In this document: one piece after another, positions 41,866 through 50,168 of the stretch
Layout: each line of letters starts with the position of its first letter
Position numbering within the stretch: the stretch's first letter is position 1
DNA from: Mucilaginibacter paludis DSM 18603
GTDB lineage: Bacteria; Bacteroidota; Bacteroidia; Sphingobacteriales; Sphingobacteriaceae
Assembly: GCF_000166195.2 (NCBI RefSeq)
Contig: NZ_CM001403.1
Location: 2,994,432-3,058,431 of the forward strand
Length of the DNA stretch: 64,000 nucleotides
Reading direction: 5' to 3'
The notes under the pieces: model-generated
What the model was told of the DNA's origin: nothing
Databases searched by the model: none
Seen by the model: the letters and a program-made list of their open reading frames with translations, nothing else
Position numbers and translations under genes: made by a program

Positions 41866-41873
41866 TAGCTTTG
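41866..41873 (+). promoter_or_regulatory. Promoter of the fructokinase gene
   Basis: -7 box TAGCTTTG with a TTG at 41848-41850, 15 bases upstream (slightly shorter than the usual spacing). The ATG at 41898 is 24 bases downstream. Confidence 0.45.
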
Positions 41874-41897
41874 CGTAATCTGCTAAAAGCTTTAAAA

Positions 41898-42797
41898 ATG
41901 AAAAAACAAGTTCTATGTTACGGCGAGGTACTTTGGGATACTTTCGGCACAGAAAAAAAAGCAGGCGGCGCCCCCATGAATGTGGCTCTCCATCTGGTAC
42001 AGCAGGGTATTGCCGCGCTACCGGTAAGCCGCCTGGGTAACGATGCTTCGGGGAATAAGCTGGTTGAGTTTCTGAAGGCGAACAAACTTTATTCGGATTT
42101 AATACAGACGGACGAAAAGCTGCCTACCTGCGAGGTTACCGTTAAGCTGGATGAAAATCAGCAGGCCACCTATACCATACCTCAGCCGGTGTCGTGGGAT
42201 AATATCCGCGATGAGGCTCCTTTGTTAGAGAAAATTAGGAAAACAAATGTAATTGTATTTGGCAGTTTAGCCTGCCGTACCGAAACCAGCCGCAATACGT
42301 TGCTGAACCTGTTTGAAAACAGGCTGTTAAAAATATTTGATGTTAACCTTAGGCCGCCGCACTACCAGTTATCAACGATAGAAACGCTGGCAGCGATGGC
42401 CGATGTGATCAAAATGAACGAAGAGGAAGCCAACCTGCTGATAGGTGCTTACGATGAGCCCCTAAAGGACAAGATCATCGAATTCCAGAGAAAATTTCAT
42501 TGTCAAACCATCTGTGTAACCCGCGGTGAAAACGGTGCCATGATTTGGCATAACGAAAAATTTTACGAACACCCAGGCTATACCGTAAAGGTTGAGGATA
42601 CCGTTGGTGCGGGCGATGCTTTTTTAGCCACTTTTATTGCCGGGCTGTTAAATAAGCACCCGATGGATAAAGTACTTGAAAAAGCCTGCGCTATTGGTGC
42701 CTTTGTAACCAGCCGCCGCGGCGCTAACCCGGTTTATGATGAAGCGGAAATTAGTGAGATTATCAATAAACAGGAAAGCATCATTCCCCTAAATTAA
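41898..42797 (+). CDS. PfkB-family carbohydrate kinase (fructokinase-like)
   Basis: 299 residues from the ATG at 41898 (MKKQVLCYGEVLWDTFGTEKK); the TTG at 41871 lies inside the -7 box and is rejected. Ribokinase-fold motifs: 'GGAPMNVALHLVQQG' near the N-terminus, 'KIFDVNLRPPHYQ', 'VIKMNEEEANLL', and the ATP/anion-hole motif 'VEDTVGAGDAFLATFIAGLL' with catalytic Asp. It phosphorylates a sugar, probably fructose, at the 6-position. No transporter or hydrolase gene is adjacent to confirm the sugar. Confidence 0.88.
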   Translation: MKKQVLCYGEVLWDTFGTEKKAGGAPMNVALHLVQQGIAALPVSRLGNDASGNKLVEFLKANKLYSDLIQTDEKLPTCEVTVKLDENQQATYTIPQPVSWDNIRDEAPLLEKIRKTNVIVFGSLACRTETSRNTLLNLFENRLLKIFDVNLRPPHYQLSTIETLAAMADVIKMNEEEANLLIGAYDEPLKDKIIEFQRKFHCQTICVTRGENGAMIWHNEKFYEHPGYTVKVEDTVGAGDAFLATFIAGLLNKHPMDKVLEKACAIGAFVTSRRGANPVYDEAEISEIINKQESIIPLN

Positions 42798-42966
42798 AAC
42801 ATACTGTTGATGAGCCTGGCATTGCAAAGCTATTAGAGGCTTAAAACAGCCTTGTTGATATCCAGGTGTAAATCTCATGTCATAATCAGGCAAAATAGAA
42901 CTCAAAACGTTTTACTATCAAACTATATGCCTTACCTTAACGTTAATTAAATTTGAAAGGGATATT

Positions 42967-44064
42967 ATGCGCGGTTTTGGTTTTTCAAAGTACACACCCC
43001 GGCAAATCAATAAGGGCGGTTTCGATGAGTTGTTAAAGTTATTTTTGGAGCTGCTCAACTACACAGCGGGCGATGCAGGCGAAGCTCTGCAATGGATGAA
43101 TGAGCTGGATAAGCAATATAAATTAACCAACGACCAGTATGGCATGGGCGATTTTATTGATGACCTGAAAAATAAAGGTTACCTGAATGAGGATCAGCAA
43201 AGCGGCGATATGAATATCACCGCTAAAACCGAGCAAAGCATCCGCCAGTCTGCATTAGAGGAGATTTTTGGCAAGCTTAAAAAGTCGGGGAAAGGCAATC
43301 ACCGTACGCCGCAATCCGGCCAGGGCGACGAAAAAAATTCGGAACGGCGGGAGTTCCAGTTTGGCGACAGCCTCGACCAGATCGACATGACACAATCTGT
43401 TCATAACGCCCAGATCAATCATGGTATCGATGATTTCCACTTAACGGAACGTGATCTGGAAGTAGAGGAAATGGATTTTAAAACCCTGACTTCTACCGTG
43501 CTGATGATCGATATATCGCACTCTATGATCCTATACGGCGAAGACCGCATAACCCCAGCCAAAAAGGTAGCGATGGCTTTGGCTGAACTGATTAAAACCA
43601 AATACCCTAAGGATACGCTGGATATTGTTGTTTTTGGCAACGATGCCTGGCCCATTAGTTTGCAGGACCTGCCTTACCTGCAGGTTGGCCCCTACCACAC
43701 CAATACTTACGCAGGTTTAGAGCTGGCTACCGATATATTGCGGAGACGTAAAACACACAACAAACAAATTTTTATGATAACCGATGGTAAACCTACCTGC
43801 TTAAAAGAGGGTACCAAGTATTATAAAAACAGCATAGGGCTTGATCGTAAAGTGGTAAACAAAACACTCAACATGGCCGCGCAGTGTAAGCGTTTAAAAA
43901 TACCTATCACTACTTTTATGATAGCCAAAGACCCTTACCTGCAGCAGTTTGTACGTACATTTACCGAAACAAACGGCGGTAAAGCTTTTTACAGCTCGCT
44001 GAATGGCTTAGGCGAATATATTTTTGAAGATTATATCCGTAACCGCAGAAGGACCGTACGTTAA
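42967..44064 (+). CDS. von Willebrand factor A domain protein (partner of AAA ATPase)
   Basis: 365 residues. An N-terminal helical part (1-165, 'LFLELLNYTAGDAGEALQWMNELDKQY') is followed by a vWA domain with the MIDAS motif DISHSM ('VLMIDISHSMILYGEDR'), 'DIVVFGNDAWP' and 'MITDGKPTC'. Cytoplasmic. Such proteins work with MoxR/ChlI-type AAA ATPases, one of which is encoded 380 bases downstream, as chaperone or metal-insertion pairs. Followed by a palindromic repeat with a T-run. Confidence 0.87.
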   Translation: MRGFGFSKYTPRQINKGGFDELLKLFLELLNYTAGDAGEALQWMNELDKQYKLTNDQYGMGDFIDDLKNKGYLNEDQQSGDMNITAKTEQSIRQSALEEIFGKLKKSGKGNHRTPQSGQGDEKNSERREFQFGDSLDQIDMTQSVHNAQINHGIDDFHLTERDLEVEEMDFKTLTSTVLMIDISHSMILYGEDRITPAKKVAMALAELIKTKYPKDTLDIVVFGNDAWPISLQDLPYLQVGPYHTNTYAGLELATDILRRRKTHNKQIFMITDGKPTCLKEGTKYYKNSIGLDRKVVNKTLNMAAQCKRLKIPITTFMIAKDPYLQQFVRTFTETNGGKAFYSSLNGLGEYIFEDYIRNRRRTVR

Positions 44065-44065
44065 G

Positions 44066-44102
44066 CCCCCTCTAAATCTCCCCCGGTAGGGGAGATTTTT
44101 TT
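44066..44102 (+). terminator. Palindromic repeat serving as terminator of the vWA gene
   Basis: AATCTCCCC (44075-44083 approx.) pairs with GGGGAGATT, followed by eight T, starting a few bases after the stop. It is a member of the dispersed repeat family also found at 4421-4540 and 56358-56541. Confidence 0.65.
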
Positions 44103-44441
44103 TAAGCCTGCCTTACCGGGGAGGCAAGTAAGGCTTTAGTCCGTTTTCTTTATGGTGTAGAGGCAAAAGTGGGCAAAGGCCTCGACTGCACGCCGGGCCG
44201 GGAGCTGGCCTTGTGGGCGGAAGGATCGGGCAGTCTTGACTTTTTGGTTACTTTTGTGTCAAGACAAAAGTAACAGCCCTTCACGCGGCGACTGAGCGTG
44301 CCGATGCTATAATTTAAGAATACTGATTTTTAAAGCAAAAATATACGCACTAATAATCAACAACTTAACAAGATGTCATTATACGCATCTTGATCGAAAT
44401 TGACTAAAATAAAAAATTAAAAAAAAGAATTTCATTATACA
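44103..44441. repeat. Repeat-rich gene-free interval
   Basis: It contains a second palindrome (GCCTGCCTTACCGGGGAGGC, near 44106) and a 10-bp perfect inverted repeat GTTACTTTTG (44247-44256) / CAAAAGTAAC (44265-44274), preceded by CTTGACTTTTTG. No coding frame. It separates the vWA and AAA genes, so co-transcription is uncertain. Confidence 0.55.
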
Positions 44442-45941
44442 ATGAGCACACCCAACATAACAACATTAGGCGAACTAAAACAAAGTGGCTACATCAGCCG
44501 GTCGGTAAAAGATGAGCTGCGCGAAAACCTGATAACGCAGTTGCAAAAACAGGAAGGAGGCTTTGAAGGCATCATTGGCTACGAGGATACCGTTATACCC
44601 GATTTGCAAACCGCCATCCTATCGCGCCACAACATTTTATTATTGGGCTTACGCGGACAAGCCAAAACCCGCATTGCCCGCCTGCTAATTAATTTACTGG
44701 ATGAATACGTACCCTACATTGAAGGGTCGGAATTATTTGACGACCCAATGGCACCCATATCATGGTTTGGCCATAACGAGGTTACCAGCAAAGGCGATGC
44801 TACCCCTATAGCGTGGATACACCGTTCCGAACGTTATACCGAAAAGCTGGCCACGCCTGACGTTACCGTTGCCGATTTAATTGGCGATGTTGACCCTATT
44901 AAGGCGGCCACACTTAAGCTTACCTATTCGGACGAACGGGTATTACACTTCGGGCTGATACCGCGCGCACACCGGGGAATTTTTGTAATTAACGAACTTC
45001 CGGATCTTCAGGCACGTATCCAGGTATCGCTGTTTAACATCCTGCAAGAAAAAGACATCCAGATCCGCGGCTTTAAATTACGTTTGCCGCTCGATATCCA
45101 GTTTGTATTTACCGCTAACCCCGAAGACTATACCAATCGTGGTTCAATCGTTACACCGTTAAAGGATCGTATTGAGAGCCAGATATTAACGCACTATCCG
45201 CGCAGCGTAGAAATTTCGCGTAAAATAACCCAGCAGGAAGCTTCCTTATCGCCACAACAAAAAACCGCTGTTGAGGCCGACGGACTGGTTAAAAATTTGG
45301 TGGAGCAAATTGCTTTTGAGGCCCGTAACTCCGAGTACATCGACAAAAAATCCGGGGTTTCAGCACGCTTAACCATATCTGCTTACGAAAACCTGATCAG
45401 TAATGCCGAGCGCAGGATGATTATCAATAAAGAGAAAAGTACCTTTGTACGCATCTCCGATTTTTTAGGTGTAATACCTGCCATTACCGGAAAAATAGAG
45501 TTGGTTTACGAGGGTGAACTGGAAGGACCGGCCAAAGTGGCCAATATTTTGGTTGGCAAGGCTATCAAAACCATGCTATTACAGTATTTCCCCGATCCTG
45601 AAAAAGCCAAAAAATCTAAGGCCAAAAACCCATATGTCGAAATCATCAACTGGTTTGGCAGCGGTAATACACTTGCGGTTATTGACGGGTTACCATTCCA
45701 GGAATATAAAAAACTGTTAAACTCGGTTACCGGTTTAAAGGATATTGTTAAACAAATGCATCCTAAGCTAACCGAAAATCAGCAGCTCTTGCTCATGGAG
45801 TTTGTTTTGCACGGCCTGGCCGAGTTTTCGCAATTGAACAAGGGCTTTTTAGATAACGGCTTCGCCTTCTCGGATATGTTTAACAGTTTGTTTAACCTTC
45901 AGCCAGATGATGATGACGATATTGAGGACGACCGTTATTAA
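44442..45941 (+). CDS. MoxR/ChlI-type AAA+ ATPase
   Basis: 499 residues. Walker A variant GLRGQAKT (residues about 69-76, 'NILLLGLRGQAKTRIARLL'), 'DPMAPISWFGHNEVTSKGDATPIAW', 'LIGDVDPIKAATL', Walker B 'GIFVINELPDLQARIQVSLFNILQEKDIQIRGF', sensor 1 'QFVFTANPEDYTNRGSIVTPLKDRIESQILTHYP'. The C-terminal about 200 residues are helical, ending in an acidic DDDDDIEDD-type tail. Works with the vWA protein encoded upstream, by analogy to magnesium chelatase BchI/BchD and MoxR-vWA pairs; client unknown. Confidence 0.88.
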   Translation: MSTPNITTLGELKQSGYISRSVKDELRENLITQLQKQEGGFEGIIGYEDTVIPDLQTAILSRHNILLLGLRGQAKTRIARLLINLLDEYVPYIEGSELFDDPMAPISWFGHNEVTSKGDATPIAWIHRSERYTEKLATPDVTVADLIGDVDPIKAATLKLTYSDERVLHFGLIPRAHRGIFVINELPDLQARIQVSLFNILQEKDIQIRGFKLRLPLDIQFVFTANPEDYTNRGSIVTPLKDRIESQILTHYPRSVEISRKITQQEASLSPQQKTAVEADGLVKNLVEQIAFEARNSEYIDKKSGVSARLTISAYENLISNAERRMIINKEKSTFVRISDFLGVIPAITGKIELVYEGELEGPAKVANILVGKAIKTMLLQYFPDPEKAKKSKAKNPYVEIINWFGSGNTLAVIDGLPFQEYKKLLNSVTGLKDIVKQMHPKLTENQQLLLMEFVLHGLAEFSQLNKGFLDNGFAFSDMFNSLFNLQPDDDDDIEDDRY

Positions 45942-45946
45942 TTTTA

Positions 45947-45954
45947 TACCTTTG
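45947..45954 (+). promoter_or_regulatory. -7 box TACCTTTG of the phosphoesterase gene
   Basis: TACCTTTG ends 5 bases before the ATG at 45960, and a TTG lies at 45922-45924 (22-base spacer). The transcript would be essentially leaderless. It lies directly after the AAA gene stop. Confidence 0.45.
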
Positions 45955-45959
45955 TATTA

Positions 45960-47246
45960 ATGGATACACAGCTCATCACTATGTTAGCCATAACAGTCGG
46001 CCTTATTGCGGCCGATTTTTATGTTTTATCCGGCCTGCGCGGAGCTTCAAAAAAATGGAAATTTCCTCATAAAAAAGGTTTCAAAATAGCCTATTGGGTG
46101 TTTTCTGTGCTGCTACTGGTTGGACTTTATATTTGTATTTACTGCAAAATGACCATCGGTGCAAAAGGCGCTTTTTTACTGGTGTTCTTTTTGGTTTGGA
46201 TGGGCAAAATCCTGTTTCTGCCTTTTGTATTTGCCGATGACATACGCAGGTGGTTCGCCGCCCGGAAGCAAAAAAACACGGCGCTGCAGCAACTTCAACC
46301 TGTATCAGCACAACCTGCACCGGATGCTATTCCCCGTTCGGAATTTTTAATCAAAGCCGGTTTGCTGGCCGGTGCATTGCCCATTGCTTCGCTTACTTAC
46401 GGCATCGCTTCGGGCGCTTACGATTATACCGTTGAGCGCCATACGCTATACTTGCCTAACCTGCCCAAGGCATTTGATGGCATTAAACTGGGGCAGATAT
46501 CTGATATTCACTCGGGTAGTTTTTACAATAAAAAAGCGGTGTTGGGTGGCGTTGAGATGCTGATGCGCGAAAAAGCCGACTTTATATTTTTTACCGGCGA
46601 CCTGGTGAATAAGATAAGCAGCGAGATGAGAGATTACCAGGATGTTTTTGCCAAAGTGAAAGCACCACTGGGGGTATACTCATCATTGGGCAACCACGAC
46701 TACGGCGATTACACCGAATGGCCAAGCCCCGAAGCAAAAAAGAAAAACCTGGACGATTTAAAGGCCACCCACAAAAACATGGGCTGGGATTTGATTTTGA
46801 ACAGCAACCGCAGTTTAAAAGTTGATGGCGAAGAAATTGGAATTTTAGGGGTTGAAAACTGGGGCAGCTTTAGCCGCTTCCCCAAATATGGCCGGGTTGA
46901 CCTGGCGGTTAAAAACACGGATGACCTACCCGTAAAATTATTGCTATCGCACGATCCCTCGCACTGGCGTGCCCAGGTATTAAATTACCCGCAGGTTGAC
47001 GTGATGTTTGCCGGCCATACTCACGGTATGCAGTTCGGCGTTAAAACATCCGAGTTTCAGTGGAGCCCTATCGAGTACGTATACAAAGAGTGGTCGGGCC
47101 TGTACCGCGAAGGTAATCAGCAGCTTTATGTAAATACCGGCTATGGCTTTTTAGGTTATCCGGGCAGGGTTGGAATATTGCCCGAAATAACGATATTTAC
47201 GCTTAAAGCAACTGCCGATCCTGCTTTAAAAAACAACATATCTTAA
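45960..47246 (+). CDS. Membrane-anchored metallophosphoesterase
   Basis: 428 residues. The N-terminal about 160 residues hold four hydrophobic helices; the calcineurin-like phosphoesterase domain follows with all metal motifs: 'GQISDIHSG' (D-x-H), 'FTGDLVNK' (GD), 'SSLGNHDYGDY' (GNHD) and 'FAGHTHGMQFG' (GHxH). It resembles YaeI/YkuE-type enzymes acting on lipid-linked or cell-wall phosphoesters at the outer face. 40 bases before the UbiA-like gene; the pair plus the methyltransferase may be one transcript. Confidence 0.9.
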   Translation: MDTQLITMLAITVGLIAADFYVLSGLRGASKKWKFPHKKGFKIAYWVFSVLLLVGLYICIYCKMTIGAKGAFLLVFFLVWMGKILFLPFVFADDIRRWFAARKQKNTALQQLQPVSAQPAPDAIPRSEFLIKAGLLAGALPIASLTYGIASGAYDYTVERHTLYLPNLPKAFDGIKLGQISDIHSGSFYNKKAVLGGVEMLMREKADFIFFTGDLVNKISSEMRDYQDVFAKVKAPLGVYSSLGNHDYGDYTEWPSPEAKKKNLDDLKATHKNMGWDLILNSNRSLKVDGEEIGILGVENWGSFSRFPKYGRVDLAVKNTDDLPVKLLLSHDPSHWRAQVLNYPQVDVMFAGHTHGMQFGVKTSEFQWSPIEYVYKEWSGLYREGNQQLYVNTGYGFLGYPGRVGILPEITIFTLKATADPALKNNIS

Positions 47247-47285
47247 ACCAACAATTTAGCACCGGCAGGGCCCATTTTTGCTTAA

Positions 47286-48161
47286 ATGAGTAAACTCTAT
47301 CGGTCATTTCTTGATTGCATCTTATTCAGCAACCTGTTTATGGCGCTGTGCTCGGTAGCGCAGGCCATGGTAACGTTGCAATTGATAGGCAGCAAGCCGG
47401 TTTATCCCTTGCTGGGCCTGTTATTTACGTCCACGCTTTGCCTTTACAACTTCAGCATCTTTTTAAGTAAACCGCGCGATCCGCAAAAGTCTTCATTCAG
47501 GCGTATCCGCTGGTTCTTTAAAAATAACCGGCTCATGGTTGCCTTTACCTTATTATCGGTAGCTGCCTTGTTGCCTTTATTCCTGATGCTTTCGGTAAAG
47601 TCAAGGTTGTTGCTTATCGTATTATCAGTGCTATCGGTTGGCTATAGCTTGCCCATCTTCTCGTCAGGAACTCAAAAGTTCGGCCTGCGTAATATTCCGG
47701 GCCTCAAATCATTGTTGATCACCCTGGTTTGGACCCTCAGCTGCGTATTGCTACCTATATTTGAAGCGGAAAGCCACCACCTGGCCTTTGTTTCGTACAC
47801 TGATGCCGTTATCCTGATCGCCAAGCGATTTCTTTTCATTTTTGCACTTACTATACCGTTTGATATCCGAGATCTTTTCCAGGATAGTAAATTGGGTTTA
47901 AAAACCATCCCCGTAGTTTTCGGCGAGAGAAAGGCTTACCTGTTTTGCCAGTTGCTATTGGTCGGCTACGTAGTGCTGCTGTTTGTTTTTAGAAGCAATG
48001 GCTTTAACCGCGACTTTTTTGCCCTTGGCCTCACCAGCTTATTGATGGGCTGGCTCATTTTTAAATCGGAATGGGAAAAGAATGAATACTATTACTTTTT
48101 TTTAATGGATGGGGTGCTTATTTTGCAATACCTTATCCTGATCGCATTTCATTTAATCTGA
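47286..48161 (+). CDS. UbiA-like membrane prenyltransferase family protein
   Basis: 291 residues, about eight membrane helices. The second Asp-rich motif is clear: 'IPFDIRDLFQDSKLGLKTIPVVFGERKAY' (D-x2-D-x3-D). At the place of the first Asp motif (NDxxDxxxD) it has only 'LYNFSIFLSKPRD', so the Mg-diphosphate site is incomplete. The family transfers prenyl groups onto aromatic rings or lipids; this branch may have another activity. Seven bases before a methyltransferase gene. Confidence 0.75.
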   Translation: MSKLYRSFLDCILFSNLFMALCSVAQAMVTLQLIGSKPVYPLLGLLFTSTLCLYNFSIFLSKPRDPQKSSFRRIRWFFKNNRLMVAFTLLSVAALLPLFLMLSVKSRLLLIVLSVLSVGYSLPIFSSGTQKFGLRNIPGLKSLLITLVWTLSCVLLPIFEAESHHLAFVSYTDAVILIAKRFLFIFALTIPFDIRDLFQDSKLGLKTIPVVFGERKAYLFCQLLLVGYVVLLFVFRSNGFNRDFFALGLTSLLMGWLIFKSEWEKNEYYYFFLMDGVLILQYLILIAFHLI

Positions 48162-48168
48162 ATAGCCC

Positions 48169-48795
48169 ATGACTTCCAACTACGATAATTCGGCTATTTT
48201 TTACGACCGCCTTTCGCGGCTCGTGTTTGGCGATGCCTTAGTCAAAGCCCAGATCTATTTGTTGCGCTTTGTACCACCCAACTCTTCAGTATTGATTGTA
48301 GGCGGCGGCACCGGGTGGATATTGGAAGAACTGTCTGCCATTCATTATTCGGGCTTACAAATTACCTATGTTGAAATTTCGTCCCAGATGACGGCCCTGG
48401 CCAAAAAAAGGTTTACCGGAATTAACAAAGTGACCTATATTAACGAAGCCATTGAGAACACCACTTTAAATACCTTGTATGATGTGTTGATAACCCCCTT
48501 TCTGCTGGATAACTTTACCGAAGACACCCTGCAAAAAACATTCAGCCATATGCACCACCAGCTTAAGCCCAAAGGTTTATGGCTCTGTGCCGACTTTCAA
48601 ATAACCGGCGGTTTGTGGCAAAAGGTAATGCTCAAAACCATGTACCTGCTTTTTAAAATAGTATGCCGTATTGAAACACTTAAAATGCCCAATATTGAAG
48701 CCCAGTTTGTTAAGTATAGGTACCGGCCTTTAAAGTCTAAAACTTTTTATGGAGATTTTATGATCTCAAGGACTTGGGAGAAGGTTGGGGAATGA
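48169..48795 (+). CDS. Class I SAM-dependent methyltransferase
   Basis: 208 residues with the SAM motif 'VLIVGGGTGWILEEL', acidic residue in 'ITYVEISSQM', 'YDVLITPFLLDNF' (motif IV position) and 'LKPKGLWLCADFQI'. The opening 'SNYDNSAIFYDRLSRLVFG' resembles UbiE/quinone-type methylases. With the UbiA-like gene immediately upstream, a role in modifying an isoprenoid or quinone-like lipid is a reasonable inference; the true substrate is unknown. Confidence 0.85.
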   Translation: MTSNYDNSAIFYDRLSRLVFGDALVKAQIYLLRFVPPNSSVLIVGGGTGWILEELSAIHYSGLQITYVEISSQMTALAKKRFTGINKVTYINEAIENTTLNTLYDVLITPFLLDNFTEDTLQKTFSHMHHQLKPKGLWLCADFQITGGLWQKVMLKTMYLLFKIVCRIETLKMPNIEAQFVKYRYRPLKSKTFYGDFMISRTWEKVGE

Positions 48796-48913
48796 GGGCG
48801 ATTGAAGAGGATACGATGATAAGTCGAGATGCTGTAAAAGCAGCAATTGTCAGTTTATGCCGAAGCAACGAGAGTCATTTTAGCATTGAACTTCAAAGCA
48901 TTACAACAAAAAT

Positions 48914-49474
48914 CTATTCTTCTTTCACCCAATAATATATTCGCAATAACCGTTCGCTATCGGTATCAAAATACAAAACCCATTGATCAACAGAATTTTC
49001 AGCTTCAATAGATATATCCCGCAAGCTATCCATATCTGTACCCCTGATTAACTCTTTATATTTTACTGACTTAGGAAAGTATTGGGTTAGGCTTTTTAAC
49101 GATGTGAAAGAATCAAATTTAACCATGTTATTGGCCGACAAAAATATTTTAGCCTTTTTTTTAAAATCAATACTGAGCAGTACCAGCGTGTCATTATATT
49201 TTTCAAATACAATATCTTTAAAAAAACAATATTTGAAAGGCCGATGGTAATAAGACGTACTCCTATACTGGGGCTTAACAACACTATCGGGGCTACCTAA
49301 AATTTCAACAACCCTTTTATAATTATCGATAAAATTTATTACTCCATTAATTTTAATTTCCGAAAGATGTTCTATAGTATCTGATTTACTTGCCGCCTGC
49401 CTTAGTACTACACCGGCTTGATGTGGTTGACAAGCTATCAAAAAACAAATAATCGGGTACAGCGCAATTTTCAT
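48914..49474 (-). CDS. Hypothetical lipoprotein
   Basis: 186 residues, beginning MKIALYPIICFLIAC-Q, a lipobox with Cys at 15. The mature part contains 'LSEIKINGVINFIDNYKRVVEILGSPDSVV', 'YCFFKDIVFEKYNDTLVLLSIDFKKKAKIFLSANNMV' and 'VDQWVLYFDTDSERLLRIYYWVKEE'. No family recognised; the mix of beta-strand segments suggests a small globular envelope protein. 18 bases downstream of the next gene on the same strand, so probably co-transcribed. Confidence 0.72.
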   Translation of the reverse strand: MKIALYPIICFLIACQPHQAGVVLRQAASKSDTIEHLSEIKINGVINFIDNYKRVVEILGSPDSVVKPQYRSTSYYHRPFKYCFFKDIVFEKYNDTLVLLSIDFKKKAKIFLSANNMVKFDSFTSLKSLTQYFPKSVKYKELIRGTDMDSLRDISIEAENSVDQWVLYFDTDSERLLRIYYWVKEE

Positions 49475-49492
49475 GTCTGGTTGCGTGTGGGC

Positions 49493-50155
49493 CTATACAT
49501 GCAATATCCTCAACACCATCTCCCCAACTAAAACAACGATACCGATGAAGAAAATTCTGTTTCCGTGCTTCCGGTCAGTATCTAAAAAGGTGTAAACCTG
49601 TTGGCCATTGGGCAAGGTTTTTTTCGCGGTCGATAAATACCACCCTATAAATATGCCAAACAGGCCGCCCATTAAAGCCGTCAGGTAACCGGCTATGATC
49701 CATCCGGATTCAGTTTTTTCCGGTTCTTTTAAGATCTTCAGCTTGTTTGCCTGTATGGTTTTAATGGCTTGGTCGTCTATAACATGTCCCCTCCCGTTCA
49801 ATATTTTGCGGGCGAGTGCGAAATCAAACGCGTTCCATTCGTTATAGTTGATCAGGATATCCATTAACTCATCATCGGTAAAACCGAATAAGTAATATTC
49901 CGGGTCTACTTCGTCAATATGTTTGGCTTCTTCTTCAACCAGTAGTTCATTTACGCTATCAAAATCTTCCGGCTTAATCTTCACCAGGTATTCTTTAGAT
50001 AAATCATCTGCGCTATTGATAAACGAAGGGTTAAATACCATCGAATTATCCTCCACCTCGTATTCAATATGATTTGCGATGAGGGTAGAAACAAGATGCT
50101 CCGACAAGGGTAATTGATTAAATTTCCGGAAAGTTAAAAATTGAGTATTTGCCAT
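49493..50155 (-). CDS. Hypothetical protein with DUF2007-like N-terminus and two C-terminal membrane helices
   Basis: 220 residues. The first 75 ('LPLSEHLVSTLIANHIEYEVEDNS...KEYLVKIKPEDFDSVNELL') resemble the DUF2007 putative signal-transducing fold. A middle 'LFGFTDDELMDILINYNEWNAFDFALARKILNGRG' recalls a repeat unit found in related proteins of this phylum. Two membrane helices follow near 150-172 and 197-217. Role unknown. 13 bases after the M20 hydrolase stop, same strand. Confidence 0.68.
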   Translation of the reverse strand: MANTQFLTFRKFNQLPLSEHLVSTLIANHIEYEVEDNSMVFNPSFINSADDLSKEYLVKIKPEDFDSVNELLVEEEAKHIDEVDPEYYLFGFTDDELMDILINYNEWNAFDFALARKILNGRGHVIDDQAIKTIQANKLKILKEPEKTESGWIIAGYLTALMGGLFGIFIGWYLSTAKKTLPNGQQVYTFLDTDRKHGNRIFFIGIVVLVGEMVLRILHV

Positions 50156-50168
50156 TGATGTATTCGTT

